From Actinomycetospora endophytica (lineage in GTDB: Bacteria; Actinomycetota; Actinomycetes; Mycobacteriales; Pseudonocardiaceae): a DNA stretch of 64,000 nt. The stretch lies in the NCBI RefSeq assembly GCF_021026375.1, contig NZ_JAJNDB010000005.1:310001-374000 (forward strand). Direction: 5' to 3'. A program made the position numbers and the translations under genes. The notes beneath the pieces are model-generated. The model was given only the letters and a program-made list of their open reading frames with translations. It did no database searches and was not told where the DNA came from. Each line of letters opens with the position of its first letter. The first letter of the stretch is position 1. Positions 1 through 8,684 of the stretch are shown piece after piece.

Positions 1-13
1 TTCGACCCGCGCC

Positions 14-388
14 TCATCGACCACGGCGCACGGCCTCGAGGAACTCACGTCGGCTGCGCTCGATTCGGGGCAGCTCGTCGAGATAAATCTTGCGCGTGGT
101 CGCGACCCACCGCACCCGAGCGACCGGATCGTCATCGAAGAGCAGCTCGCCCCGGATCGCGACCCGGCCCGCCAACTCGAGCGGAGCATCGTCGAGCACG
201 AGCAGGTCCACCCCCGGCGGCGTCTCGACCTCGAATGCCGGTGGCGCTGACTCCCCCCACCAGGCTGCGACGTCGAGATCCGAGTCCGGACGAGGTCGTC
301 CTCCCGCGCGGCTCCCATGGACGAAGCCGAAGCGCGCACCGGCCGCACGCAGCGCGGCCGCCGCGGCGGCCCGGTGCTCGTCCGGCAT
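14..388 (-). CDS. MNT-type nucleotidyltransferase domain protein
   Basis: A 124-residue protein made of one minimal nucleotidyltransferase (pol beta superfamily) domain. The signature is clear: FVHGSRAGGRPRPDSDLDVA at about residues 22-41 gives the GS motif and the paired metal-binding aspartates (DSDLD), and a third acidic position lies in VDLLVLDD. Family members transfer nucleotides to proteins or small molecules, and many act as MntA antitoxins that AMPylate HepT. No HepT-like gene is visible here. The reading frame extends further upstream, but I chose the ATG at 388 because the domain begins immediately after it and the longer version would run into the divergent gene at 563. The 174-bp gap between the two should hold both promoters. 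Substrate unknown. Confidence 0.75.
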   Translation of the reverse strand: MPDEHRAAAAAALRAAGARFGFVHGSRAGGRPRPDSDLDVAAWWGESAPPAFEVETPPGVDLLVLDDAPLELAGRVAIRGELLFDDDPVARVRWVATTRKIYLDELPRIERSRREFLEAVRRGR

Positions 389-562
389 GTCCGCCACTAT
401 CGCAGAGCTGGCGCGTCCAGTGCACACACGCAGTGCAGCGTCGCGGCTGATCGTGTCGTACCGCGCCTGAAGCGAGTACGCGTCGCATCCTTGGCTTGAA
501 AGTGGGTTTCGGCGGGCTCTCGCCCCGGGAGTCGCGACGCGTCGGACATCGAGAGTCCCGCG

Positions 563-964
563 ATGAGTCGGTACCGTCCGTTCGTGGACAACGGCAGCCT
601 CGCGGCGGCGCTCGACGAGCACCCGGCCGCCGCCGGCCTCGACCTGCTCGTGCTCCACGGGTCACGCGCCCGCGGCGACGCCGGCCCCACCTCGGACTGG
701 GACCTCGGCTACCTCGGCGACGCCGACCCCGCGGCCCTGATCGCCGCGGCCGCGCAACTGCTCGCGACCGATGCCGTCGACGTCGTCGACCTCGCCCGGG
801 CCGGCGCCGTGCTGCGGTTCCGCGCCGCCCGCGACGGCATCGCCCTCATCGAACGCTCCGACGAGGCGTTCCTGCGCTTCCGCATCGAGGCAATCATCTT
901 CTGGTGCGACGCCGGCCCGGTGATCAGGGCCGCCCATGCTGACGTGCTGGCCGATCTCGGATAA
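563..964 (+). CDS. MNT-type nucleotidyltransferase domain protein
   Basis: A 133-residue protein with a second, different minimal nucleotidyltransferase domain. LLVLHGSRARGDAGPTSDWD (residues about 29-48) supplies the GSRARG loop and the SDWDLG metal-binding aspartates; VDVVDLARAG supplies the third acidic strand. The C-terminal part (ALIERSDEAFLRFRIEAIIF) resembles the 'arginine/acidic' end of MntA-like proteins. It is divergent from the neighbouring MNT gene at 14-388, and there is no adjacent HEPN/HepT partner, so a toxin-antitoxin role is only a family-based possibility. The ATG at 563 is the first sensible start; no strong ribosome binding site is seen. Confidence 0.75.
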   Translation: MSRYRPFVDNGSLAAALDEHPAAAGLDLLVLHGSRARGDAGPTSDWDLGYLGDADPAALIAAAAQLLATDAVDVVDLARAGAVLRFRAARDGIALIERSDEAFLRFRIEAIIFWCDAGPVIRAAHADVLADLG

Positions 965-1009
965 GCGGCCTGGACCACCCGCGTCCACGTCGTCGATGTC
1001 GACCGCCCG

Positions 1010-2050
1010 TTAGCAGGTGAGCTGCACTCCCTGTCCCGGAGGATAGAACTGCAGTTGCAGCGAATCGCTTCGCGCCACGACGAACGCCGGACCCGAATCA
1101 TGACTCCACGTCGCCGGTAGCAGCAGGTAGTAGTTCCCCGACTGGAGCACGTACTTCAGCCCCGTATACCGGAACCTGAAGCTGGACTCTGGGTTGATGC
1201 CAGGGTCCGAGCAGACCGTTTCGGTGATCCCCGGGGCCTGCATCCCCAACCGCCCTCGACTGAGGAGAACGAGATCCGGCGAGGCGCCGAGGTCGCTCTC
1301 GATCTGTTCCGCTCGGCCGGTGCCGACGCCGATGGCGTAGCTGTTGATGGCCCAGAAGAGTCCGACGCTGACCAGCACGAAGCCGACGACGTACTCGGCT
1401 CCGCGAGTGGTCGGGCTCGAGGCGGGGCCTTCGAGCGACGGTCCGGTTCGGCGACCCCAGGACCGCAACGCCCAGAGCAACGCCAACGACCCGGCACACA
1501 GCATCAGCCCGCCCAGTTCCGGAGCGGAGTCGGCCGCGATCGAGCCCCAGGCGATCAAGAGGGAGACCACGAGCATCCCGAGCCCGACGACGGTGAGAAC
1601 CGGGATCAGCACGGCCCCGACCGGATCGCGGACCGTGGGCGGTAGAAGCAGGTAGCCCCGCCGGAGCACCAGAGACACGAGCACCAAGGAGGCGGCGAAC
1701 GTCAGCGGCACGAAGAGCCCGTCAGCGCTGCGGACCAGGTAGTCCTGAGTCGTGAAGTCGAAGACGGTGAAGCTGACCCCGAAGTAACGGGTCAACGCCT
1801 GGGCGTGGAGCCGGCCGAAATAGAACAGGAGCGCCGTGATCACCGTCGTCGGGGCGATCACGGCCGCGAACGTCTGCGCCACCTTGGCGGCCGTCAACGA
1901 TGACGACGAGCTGCCATGGTCGCCCGTGTTCGGTTTCCACCCGTTCGACTGTGCACGGTTCGGCGGCGGCTGGGCGCTCGCGCGCCTCAGTGTGCGCCGT
2001 ACTCCGGACGCAGCCGAGTGCACGGGCTTCTCGGCCCGACCGGGACCCAT
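1010..2050 (-). CDS. Five-helix membrane protein with extracytoplasmic C-terminal domain
   Basis: A 346-residue membrane protein of no family I can name. A Ser/Pro-rich N-terminus is followed by about five hydrophobic helices (roughly residues 55-78, 112-132, 142-165, 174-192, 218-240) and a C-terminal domain of about 100 residues that is probably outside the cell and ends QLTC. The stretch APTTVITALLFYFGRL followed by FDFTTQDYLVRSADGLFVPL closely matches the protein at 50021-51016, so the two are paralogues. The start is 13 bp after the stop of the collagen-like gene, and its TAGGAG ribosome site overlaps that stop codon, so the pair is translationally linked. A joint envelope function is inference. 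Confidence 0.7.
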   Translation of the reverse strand: MGPGRAEKPVHSAASGVRRTLRRASAQPPPNRAQSNGWKPNTGDHGSSSSSLTAAKVAQTFAAVIAPTTVITALLFYFGRLHAQALTRYFGVSFTVFDFTTQDYLVRSADGLFVPLTFAASLVLVSLVLRRGYLLLPPTVRDPVGAVLIPVLTVVGLGMLVVSLLIAWGSIAADSAPELGGLMLCAGSLALLWALRSWGRRTGPSLEGPASSPTTRGAEYVVGFVLVSVGLFWAINSYAIGVGTGRAEQIESDLGASPDLVLLSRGRLGMQAPGITETVCSDPGINPESSFRFRYTGLKYVLQSGNYYLLLPATWSHDSGPAFVVARSDSLQLQFYPPGQGVQLTC

Positions 2051-2063
2051 GGAACGCCGGCTC

Positions 2064-3275
2064 CTAGCTCGTCGGCGGCGTCGTGGACGTAGTTGTCGTG
2101 GTAGTCGGTGGAGGCACCTCCGCCGTCGAGGTCACGGGTGCCGGTGGCTTCTTCGGCGTGGAGGTCTTGGTCGGCGTGGAGGTCTTGGTCGGCGTCGGTT
2201 TCGCGCCCGGCGCCAGCTCGGCCGCGGACTGCGCCTCCTCCGAGTTCGTGGCGGCCGAGTTGCACTTGTCCGGATTCGACGAATCGGGATGGCTCTGACA
2301 TCTCGCCACGATCTGCTTGTTGGCATCAGCGAACATCGTCGCCTGCTGATCCTTGTCCAGCGGCTTGGTGATGACGATCTTGATCGTCGTTCCTTCTTGC
2401 AGCTTGCAACCGTCCTCGTACTCCAAGTCACACGGGACGAGCTTGCCCGTCTTGTCGTATTTCATCGCGGGCGGGGAGTACTCGATGTCGTGAAGGAACC
2501 GACACGTGGTATCCGCAGAACCCCCACCGCTGAGGTACGGACAATCGGAGAACTTGTCCAGGCTTTTCAGAGGACCGAGCGAAGCACCGTCCTGCGCAAC
2601 GACCCGTATCGTGCACTTCCCGGTGGAACATTGACCCAGTGCGGCTTGGTAGACGCCATCCGGGGTCGTCTCGAACCGATCATTCGCGTCGATGGCATCC
2701 AGGTCCCACTTCGCCCCTTGCCTCGGCGTCGACCCCTGCCCGGGCGCCCCCGGCACTCCGGGTCTCCCGCCGGGCTGAGCAGGCGAACTCGGCTGACCGG
2801 GCGTGCCCGGTCGACCGGGCACACCGGGCGCACCGGGCGCACCGGGCGCACCGGGCGCCGCGGGGTGACCACCCGCGGCGGGCGGGCCGCTTCCACCCGG
2901 CGTCCCGGGCTGGCCCGGCGAGCCAGGCTGGCCGCCGCCACCAGAGGTGCCGTTCGCCCCAGGCGAGCCAGATCCCCCGGGCTGACCAGGCGAGCCCGAG
3001 CCGCCCGGCTGAATTCCCGGCTTTGCTTGCCCGTCGGCCTGCGCTGTCGATGCGCCTCCTACCGGCTGCGCAGATGGCTGGGCCTGACCGCAGGCAACGG
3101 CGACAACGAGACACGGCAGCGCGATCAGACACAAGCCGGCCCGTTGATACGGCCACTGACGAAATCCGCTCCACACCCTGTCCCCCAGCGGGGACCCAGC
3201 GACGAGTTCGAGACACCTGGTCGACACCCCGCGCACCAGTGTCGAGAACTCGGACCGTCGTGAGGAAGTACGCAA
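2064..3275 (-). CDS. Secreted collagen-like (Gly-X-Y) lipoprotein
   Basis: About 400 residues. A hydrophobic segment ending in VVAVACGQ looks like a lipoprotein signal with a slightly weak lipobox (AVAC). It is followed by about 130 residues of Gly-X-Y repeats rich in GSPGQPG, GTPGGSGPP and GAPGAPG, typical of bacterial collagen-like stalks. Next comes a globular region of about 160 residues with several cysteines (QCSTGKCTIRV, CPYL, TTCRF, PCDLEYEDGC), then a Lys/Thr/Pro tail ending in a threonine run and TTPPTS. The furthest start is a TTG at 3275; a start closer to the signal peptide is possible. It is followed after 13 bp by the membrane protein at 1010-2050 with which it probably works at the cell surface. 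Confidence 0.7.
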   Translation of the reverse strand: MRTSSRRSEFSTLVRGVSTRCLELVAGSPLGDRVWSGFRQWPYQRAGLCLIALPCLVVAVACGQAQPSAQPVGGASTAQADGQAKPGIQPGGSGSPGQPGGSGSPGANGTSGGGGQPGSPGQPGTPGGSGPPAAGGHPAAPGAPGAPGAPGVPGRPGTPGQPSSPAQPGGRPGVPGAPGQGSTPRQGAKWDLDAIDANDRFETTPDGVYQAALGQCSTGKCTIRVVAQDGASLGPLKSLDKFSDCPYLSGGGSADTTCRFLHDIEYSPPAMKYDKTGKLVPCDLEYEDGCKLQEGTTIKIVITKPLDKDQQATMFADANKQIVARCQSHPDSSNPDKCNSAATNSEEAQSAAELAPGAKPTPTKTSTPTKTSTPKKPPAPVTSTAEVPPPTTTTTTSTTPPTS

Positions 3276-3374
3276 TCGTACGTAGCTCGAATGGACCCGT
3301 CGATCTCTCTGTGCTTCCCTGTCGATGAGGCGTCGGCCGGGAACTGGCCTCGCCCACCTCGGAAGGGAATCGCC

Positions 3375-3797
3375 GTGGTGAATCCAGCCGGATCTCCGCC
3401 GACCTTCTCCTCGTTCCGGAACACGAGCGTCGCCGGCTACACGGGCGGCTTCATCGAGCTCGACCTGGGGAGCCTGCCCGCCGGAGACTATTCGGTCCTC
3501 GTGACGGTCGAGGGCTCGGTCGCGTCCGGGACATCTCCCGCCGAGACCCGTGACCTGTTCTGTGTGCTCGACTCCGTCCCCGCGAGCCCCCTCGACCAGG
3601 CCACGCAGACGACCTTCCCGCCGCTCGACTCGAACGGGAACGCCTTCACCGTGATGCCCATGCTGGGCACCTTGTCGACGCCCGACGTCGTCTCGCTGCG
3701 CCTGCGCTGCGAGGTAGCGCCGACGACCAACCCGGTCGACGTCCAGCTCACCTCGAGGACGGTCGCGACGGCGACCGCGCCGATCACCCAGGTGTGA
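3375..3797 (+). CDS. Hypothetical protein, beta-rich
   Basis: A protein of about 140 residues of unknown function. The composition (alternating Thr/Val/Ser with few charged helices, e.g. GGFIELDLGSLPAGDYSVLV) suggests a beta-sandwich domain. No signal peptide or membrane helix is seen. The frame is open back to an ATG at 3291, but I prefer the GTG at 3375: GGAAGG lies 8 bases upstream, and the longer form would leave only 15 bp to the divergent gene at 3275. It converges on the PP2C gene at 3822, with a GTGACC/GGTCAC inverted repeat (3794-3814) at its stop codon. Confidence 0.55.
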   Translation: MVNPAGSPPTFSSFRNTSVAGYTGGFIELDLGSLPAGDYSVLVTVEGSVASGTSPAETRDLFCVLDSVPASPLDQATQTTFPPLDSNGNAFTVMPMLGTLSTPDVVSLRLRCEVAPTTNPVDVQLTSRTVATATAPITQV

Positions 3798-3821
3798 CCA
3801 CGGATCCGGGTCACGCCGCCA

Positions 3822-4781
3822 TCAGCCCAACCAGACAGCCACCGCCGTCCGGTCGTCGTCGAACGTCTTGCGGGCGAAGTCGACCTGGGCACCGAACGCC
3901 GTCACCGACGGCGGCGTCGCCCAGACCTCGGAGAGGAACCGGCCGAAGTCGCCGTCGCCGTCGCCGAGCGGATCACTGACGCCGTCGGTCATCAGGACCA
4001 GCAGGTCGCCCGCCGCCACCCGGTACGACTCGGACTCGAACGACGTCACCTGCGGCAGCGCAGCCGTGGCCGAGGACGCGATCACCTCGGAGTCGTTCTT
4101 GAGCCCGTGAAGGCTCCGCCACCCACCCGCCGCGCCGTGCACCCACGCCGACGAGTCGCCGACCCGCACCACCTCGACGCGGTAGGACCCGTCGTCGGGA
4201 CGCAGGTCGACGACGGCGAGGACCAGGGTCGTCGCAAGCGCCTCGCCGAACGCACCCTCCGACCAGTCATCCACCGAGACCCGCCGCCGGCGCAGCACCG
4301 CACGACCCCGCTGCACGACCAGATCGCTCAGCGTCTTCAGCACGTGCTCCCATGGGAGTTCCGACACCTCGCACTGCCCGAGCCAGTCCCCCACGATCTC
4401 GCACCCGAACCGCGCCGCCACCCCGGCGGCCTCGTGCGACAGCGACCCGGCCGACACCCCGTCGGCGACGGCGACGACCAGGTAGCGGTCGTCGGCGGTC
4501 TGCCGGAAGCAGTACTCGTCCTGGCGGACGACGCCGTCTTGCCGGTGGCGCAGCCCCCGGACGCTCGCGCCGCGGACGTGGGTCCACGGGGCCTCGTCGT
4601 CGGGGCGCACGACGGCGCCGTCGAGCACCGTCCCGTGGTGGTCCGGGGCGTCGCGCGCGAGCCGCTCCACCACCGCCGTCGCGGCGCGTCCCGGGTCGCC
4701 GACGACGTACGGCGTGACGGTCCCGGACCAGGACGCCGTCAGCTCCTGGGTGTCCGCGTCGAGCATCGTCGGGAGGTCCAT
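3822..4781 (-). CDS. PP2C-type Ser/Thr protein phosphatase
   Basis: 319 residues. PPM/PP2C motifs in order: VAVADGVSAGS (about 103-113), VGDSSAW (207-213), VLMTDGVSDPLGD (C-terminal third) and DDRTAVAVWL at the end. All the acidic residues expected for the two-metal centre are present. It should remove phosphate from Ser/Thr proteins and so oppose the kinase at 7044-8444. The ATG at 4781 overlaps the stop of the upstream VWA gene in the form TGATG, so the two are translationally coupled. Kinase, VWA protein and PP2C in one operon is the layout of the YegI-YegL-YegK and TerY-P triads described in bacterial stress systems; assignment to that class rests on gene order and domains. Confidence 0.88.
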   Translation of the reverse strand: MDLPTMLDADTQELTASWSGTVTPYVVGDPGRAATAVVERLARDAPDHHGTVLDGAVVRPDDEAPWTHVRGASVRGLRHRQDGVVRQDEYCFRQTADDRYLVVAVADGVSAGSLSHEAAGVAARFGCEIVGDWLGQCEVSELPWEHVLKTLSDLVVQRGRAVLRRRRVSVDDWSEGAFGEALATTLVLAVVDLRPDDGSYRVEVVRVGDSSAWVHGAAGGWRSLHGLKNDSEVIASSATAALPQVTSFESESYRVAAGDLLVLMTDGVSDPLGDGDGDFGRFLSEVWATPPSVTAFGAQVDFARKTFDDDRTAVAVWLG

Positions 4782-5524
4782 CACATGAAGATGTCGTCGT
4801 CGGCGGTGTAGGCGTCGACCCCGACCGGCAGGAGCGCCTTCTCCGGAAGGACCAGGCCGGTGCCGCCCTGGGTCATGCTCTGGCCGGAGGCGACGACGCT
4901 CGACACCAGGATCTCGGCGATCGCGCTGATCGCCCGGGCCGCGTCGCCGCCCTGCTCCATGAGATACATCTGCATCCGCTTGGCGCCCTCGGCCGGGTGG
5001 ATGAGCTCGCGCAGCACAGCCGGGTCGGCCTGGCCCACGCCGCACGGGATGATGTTCGGGTAGGTCCGGAATCCCTGCTGGGTCTGCTTGTCCCAGTGGG
5101 TGAGGTCGGCGAATGCGTCACGCCACACGGTCGGCTTGTCGGTGGGCAGGCCGTCGGTCAGGAAGAACACGGCCGGCCGGAAGACCGCGAAGCCGTCCGC
5201 CTTGAGCTGCTTGATGTCGCTCTCGATCTCGCTGCGCAGCAGCCAGAACGCGCTCGCGTAGGAGGTCCGGCCGCGGACCTTCATCGTCGGGAGGTCGACG
5301 GCCTCGTCGAGCGGGTCGCACAGCGGCATGCGCACCTGCGCGTCGTCACTGAAGTCGATCACCGAGAAGCGGACCTTGTCGGCGAGGATCGGGTTCTCGG
5401 CGAGGGTGTCGCGGATGGTCGGCATGATCTGGTTCGCCGCGTCGAGCTTGTCGCCGCGCATCGAGAGCGACACGTCGAGGACCAGGTAGAAGGGCAGCAG
5501 CTGAGCGCCCTGCGGGTGCGTCAT
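4781..5524 (-). CDS. VWA-domain protein, TerY/YegL-like
   Basis: 247 residues, essentially one von Willebrand factor A domain. The MIDAS metal site is complete: DVSLS (residues 17-21, DxSxS), a threonine in RTSYAS, and the aspartate in FFLTDGLPTDK. No membrane segment is present, so it is cytoplasmic. TerY/YegL family proteins of this size accompany a PP2C phosphatase and a kinase and probably act as scaffolds. The ATG at 5524 begins a continuous domain; upstream in-frame sequence is low-complexity shadow. It lies 35 bp after the DUF4407 gene and overlaps the PP2C start by one base. Confidence 0.88.
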   Translation of the reverse strand: MTHPQGAQLLPFYLVLDVSLSMRGDKLDAANQIMPTIRDTLAENPILADKVRFSVIDFSDDAQVRMPLCDPLDEAVDLPTMKVRGRTSYASAFWLLRSEIESDIKQLKADGFAVFRPAVFFLTDGLPTDKPTVWRDAFADLTHWDKQTQQGFRTYPNIIPCGVGQADPAVLRELIHPAEGAKRMQMYLMEQGGDAARAISAIAEILVSSVVASGQSMTQGGTGLVLPEKALLPVGVDAYTADDDIFM

Positions 5525-5559
5525 GGTGGTTCGGGCTCCGATGATCGTGGTCGGGTGGG

Positions 5560-7047
5560 TCAGGGGACGACGACGGGTGTGCCGTGGGCGGGCGTCGCGG
5601 TCGGCGACGGCTGCTGGATCGGGATCTCGATCGTGGTGAGGGCCGACAGCGGGATCGGCATCGTGATCTCGGAGTCGTCGGCGCGCTGGGCGTCGACGAC
5701 GAGCGACTGCTCCTCCGGGGCCGGATCGAGCGGGAACCGGGTGCCGCCCTGGGCGGCGAACCAGCTCCGCAGCTGGTCGTCGGAGCGGGCGAGGGCCACC
5801 TGGGCCCACACGTCCACGGCGCGGCGGCTCACCGCGCGGTGGGTCTCGAGGACGTGGGCGGTGGCCTCCTTGCCGGCCTCGATCATGCGGTCGGCGCGGT
5901 GGGCCTCGATCTCGTCCCGGACCCGACGACGGGTCTCGACCTCACGACGCCGTTCGTCCTCGTCACCCTCGAGCACCTCGAGGTTCTCCCGCTCGAGCAG
6001 CGTCTCGTAGGTGTTCTTCTTCGAGAGCAGCGCGAGCGACTTGACGATGACCGGCAGCAGTTCGAGCAGCAGGAACAGCGCGAACACCATGATGTGCGCG
6101 AACTGCATCATCGAGTTGCCCGCGGAGAGCCGACCCAGCGCCTGGAGCCGGGCCAGCAGTCCCCCGCCGTGCTCGGCGGCGGTCGCCGCTGAGGACTCGT
6201 ACTGGCTCTGCTCGGCGTTCATCGCGTCGAGCCGGGACTGGGCGGTGGCGAGCCCGGCCTTCGCCTGCTCCTGGATCTGCGGGCCGGCCGTGTCGATCCG
6301 CTGCTGGGCGTTCTTCGTGGCCGTGTCGAGGGCCGCCTGGGCGGCGTCGCGCTCCCCCTTCTTCTGGTCGGCGAACGCCTGCTTCTGCTTCTGGAGCGCC
6401 CCGATCCCCGGGACGCCGGAGGCGCCCGGACAGGTCCCCTGCGTCTCGCAGATCGCCGCCTGCTCGGCCGTCTCGTAGGCGGCGTTCGCCTTGTCGTACG
6501 CCTGCTGCTTGTTCACGACGTCGGGGTCGGAGGCCGCCGTCTCCTTCTCCTGGCCGGAGGCGACCGCCTGCAGATGGGCGACCTGCGCCTCGAGCGGAGC
6601 GCGCTGGGCGAAGGTCTTGTCGATCTCGGCCTGCTGCGCCTGGCGCTGCTCGTTCTGCATGACGACGAGCTCGTTGTCGATCTCCGGCTTGAAGATCTGC
6701 AGCACCATCGGCGTCGAGATGACGGTGCCGATGACGGCGGCCAGGGCCACGCGGGCGACGACGCCCCCGACCAGCGCCGGCCACCCGCCGTCGCGGTGCA
6801 TGCTCACGACGAGCATGCGGTCCAGGTTGAGGATGACGACGCCCCACCCGACGGCGACGATCGCCCCCACCCAGGCGGGGAACCCGGCCGCCGACGTCAG
6901 CGCGAAGAACGCCGAGGCGGCCCCGACGAGCGCCGTCGAGAGGATGACGCCACCCATCGTGGCGTACTTCGGGATGTCCGAGCGCGACTGCGCGAGCACG
7001 TCGGTTCGCGCGCCGGCGAGGCGGGCGAGAGCCAGGGAGACATTCAT
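5560..7047 (-). CDS. DUF4407-type membrane protein with long coiled coil
   Basis: 495 residues. Two or three N-terminal helices (about residues 32-110) include the NLDRM motif typical of DUF4407 proteins. A coiled coil of about 160 residues rich in Gln/Ala/Glu follows and carries two cysteines (ICETQGTCPG). Then a strong helix within HIMVFALFLLLELLPVIVKS, and a second charged helix (ENLEVLEGDEDERRREVETR). The tail is Pro-rich. The topology predicts a large extracytoplasmic coiled coil between membrane anchors and a cytoplasmic C-terminus. Its ATG overlaps the kinase stop (ATGA), so it is an integral member of the phospho-signalling operon and a candidate membrane sensor or target; that role is inference. 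Confidence 0.8.
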   Translation of the reverse strand: MNVSLALARLAGARTDVLAQSRSDIPKYATMGGVILSTALVGAASAFFALTSAAGFPAWVGAIVAVGWGVVILNLDRMLVVSMHRDGGWPALVGGVVARVALAAVIGTVISTPMVLQIFKPEIDNELVVMQNEQRQAQQAEIDKTFAQRAPLEAQVAHLQAVASGQEKETAASDPDVVNKQQAYDKANAAYETAEQAAICETQGTCPGASGVPGIGALQKQKQAFADQKKGERDAAQAALDTATKNAQQRIDTAGPQIQEQAKAGLATAQSRLDAMNAEQSQYESSAATAAEHGGGLLARLQALGRLSAGNSMMQFAHIMVFALFLLLELLPVIVKSLALLSKKNTYETLLERENLEVLEGDEDERRREVETRRRVRDEIEAHRADRMIEAGKEATAHVLETHRAVSRRAVDVWAQVALARSDDQLRSWFAAQGGTRFPLDPAPEEQSLVVDAQRADDSEITMPIPLSALTTIEIPIQQPSPTATPAHGTPVVVP

Positions 7048-8444
7048 CGGCGGGCCTCGCGTCGGGTCGGCGTGCCCTGCGGCACGGCAGTGGGGTCGAC
7101 GAGCCACCAGGGCACGTCGGGGAGTCGGGGGGTCGATCCGGCGACGGGACCGGCGCCGTCGTCGGGAGCCGGCCAGAACGGCGGGACCGGCGGGAACGCG
7201 GTCAGCGTCGAGCCGTAGACCGCGGGCGGGAGGTTCAGCGGCGGCGGGACGGGAGCGGCCGGGAGCCCCTCCCGGGGCAGGCTCGGCATCGGGACGGGGA
7301 GGTCCGCCGTCGGGTGGGGCGAGAGGACGACGACGGCGCCTGCCGCGGTGTCCTGCTCTCCCGCGGCGTTCGACGCGCGCAGCCGCAGCACACCCGACGT
7401 CGTCGGGCTCACCTCGCGGCGCCCCCGCCCGGCCGGCGCGCTGACGGAGCCGAGCGTGCGGCCGTGCGAGGTCACGGTGACCTCGCCGGGCTCGTCGAGC
7501 CGCCAGAGGACGGTGGTCGTGTCCCCCGGAGCGACGACGGTGACCGAGAGCCCGCAGCCCAGGAACCGCGGCGGCACGACCGGGTCGCCCAGGAGCCGCG
7601 AGAGGTGGACGTACCACTCGGCGGCGCGGGGCCGGCGCTGCGGATCGGTGTGCAGCGAGCGGCGCAGCAGGTCGAAGCCGTCGGCGTCGAGCTCGTTGAT
7701 CGCCCAGGACGGGTCGCGGTTGTAGGAGCCAGGCGCGACCGGCGTCAGCGCCCGGAGCACGAAGAGCCCGAGCTTGTAGGCGTCCGACGCGGTCGTCGCC
7801 GGCCCGCCCTCCGGCGGGTTCCAGTCGGGGCTGTGGAGGGTCGTCGTTCCGGAGCCGGACGGTCGGGCGGCGTCGCAGTCGATGAGCAGGATGCGCGGGT
7901 GCTCCTCGAGGCGGACGAGCACGTTCTTGGCGCTCAGGTCGCCGTAGGCCAGGCCCATCCGGTCGTGGAGCAGCATCAGCGCCGCGGCGAGGTCCCGACA
8001 GACGACGAGCCGGGCGTCGCGGTTCGGCACGGCCGTCGCGCCGAGGACGCGGGTGCCGTGCGGCTCGGGGACCATCAGGCCCTGCGCCTCGCGGGGTCCG
8101 GTCTTGGTCGTGCCGGTCCCCGGCACGGTCATCGTGCGGATGTAGGCCGGGCCGATGCGCGGCAGCACGACGCCGTGGAGGACGCCGGCGTCGACGACGC
8201 GGCGCAGCGGCCAGGTGGTCAGCGAGTCCAGGCGGGAGCGGTCGGAGCCGCTGAGGGCGAGGCGGGCGGCGACGACGTCGTGGGCGGTGTCGGCAAGCCC
8301 GGGCGCTCGGTAGCGCTTGTAGACGAGCTCCGCGTCGGTCTCGGCGAGCTGCAGGTTCGCCGCCTCGTGGACGACGGCCTCGCCGCCGAACCCGAGCATC
8401 AGGCCGAGGGGTTCCAGGTCGACGGGCGTGAGGTCGGCCGTCAC
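7044..8444 (-). CDS. Atypical Ser/Thr kinase, YegI-like
   Basis: About 466 residues. An N-terminal kinase-like domain has a glycine-rich LGFGGEAVVHEA strand (about 17-28), a candidate ATP lysine in YKRYR (about 43), a catalytic loop AYGDLSAKNVLV (about 166-177; HRD replaced by YGD) and a metal loop LIDCDAAR (about 187-194; DFG replaced by DCD). These substitutions match YegI-type kinases. After the kinase domain comes a beta-rich region of about 90 residues (TTTVLWRLDEPGEVTVTSHG), perhaps a fibronectin-like domain, and a long Pro-rich tail. I chose the GTG at 8444; the frame is open to 8555 but the upstream residues look non-coding. First gene of a four-gene leftward operon with the DUF4407, VWA and PP2C genes. 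Confidence 0.8.
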   Translation of the reverse strand: MTADLTPVDLEPLGLMLGFGGEAVVHEAANLQLAETDAELVYKRYRAPGLADTAHDVVAARLALSGSDRSRLDSLTTWPLRRVVDAGVLHGVVLPRIGPAYIRTMTVPGTGTTKTGPREAQGLMVPEPHGTRVLGATAVPNRDARLVVCRDLAAALMLLHDRMGLAYGDLSAKNVLVRLEEHPRILLIDCDAARPSGSGTTTLHSPDWNPPEGGPATTASDAYKLGLFVLRALTPVAPGSYNRDPSWAINELDADGFDLLRRSLHTDPQRRPRAAEWYVHLSRLLGDPVVPPRFLGCGLSVTVVAPGDTTTVLWRLDEPGEVTVTSHGRTLGSVSAPAGRGRREVSPTTSGVLRLRASNAAGEQDTAAGAVVVLSPHPTADLPVPMPSLPREGLPAAPVPPPLNLPPAVYGSTLTAFPPVPPFWPAPDDGAGPVAGSTPRLPDVPWWLVDPTAVPQGTPTRREARR

Positions 8445-8684
8445 GGGCGGCCGCCGGCCGGGGCGGCGTGGAGCCGCGCGGCACTGTGGATCATGGAGTC
8501 CCCCGAGCAAGAGTTGACCACCGGTGTGGCAGCCGTGGAGATCTCGTTGGACCACTCGGCGGTGTTACTGGGCGTCAACGCTCGTCCGTTGCGTTGACCC
8601 GGTTGAGCTAATCGGCCAACGCCGCGCACGGGAGGGCTCCGACTCGGAGTGAGCCGCCTGCGCCAGGCTCGGCGATCGCCGGTG

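Noticed and set aside
497-502. TGAAAG upstream of the MNT gene at 563
   Set aside because: No second half-site at 11-bp period on either side.
1836-3263. A 475-residue plus-strand frame opposite the collagen-like gene
   Set aside because: Arg-rich mirror of Gly-X-Y repeats; no ribosome site or domain.
3291-3374. ATG start at 3291 for the hypothetical gene ending at 3797
   Set aside because: No ribosome site and only 15 bp from a divergent gene; GTG at 3375 is better supported.
8590-8621. tRNA-like start on the minus strand (GATTAGCTCAACCGG)
   Set aside because: D-arm-like only; no matching D-stem closure, anticodon arm or T-arm follows.
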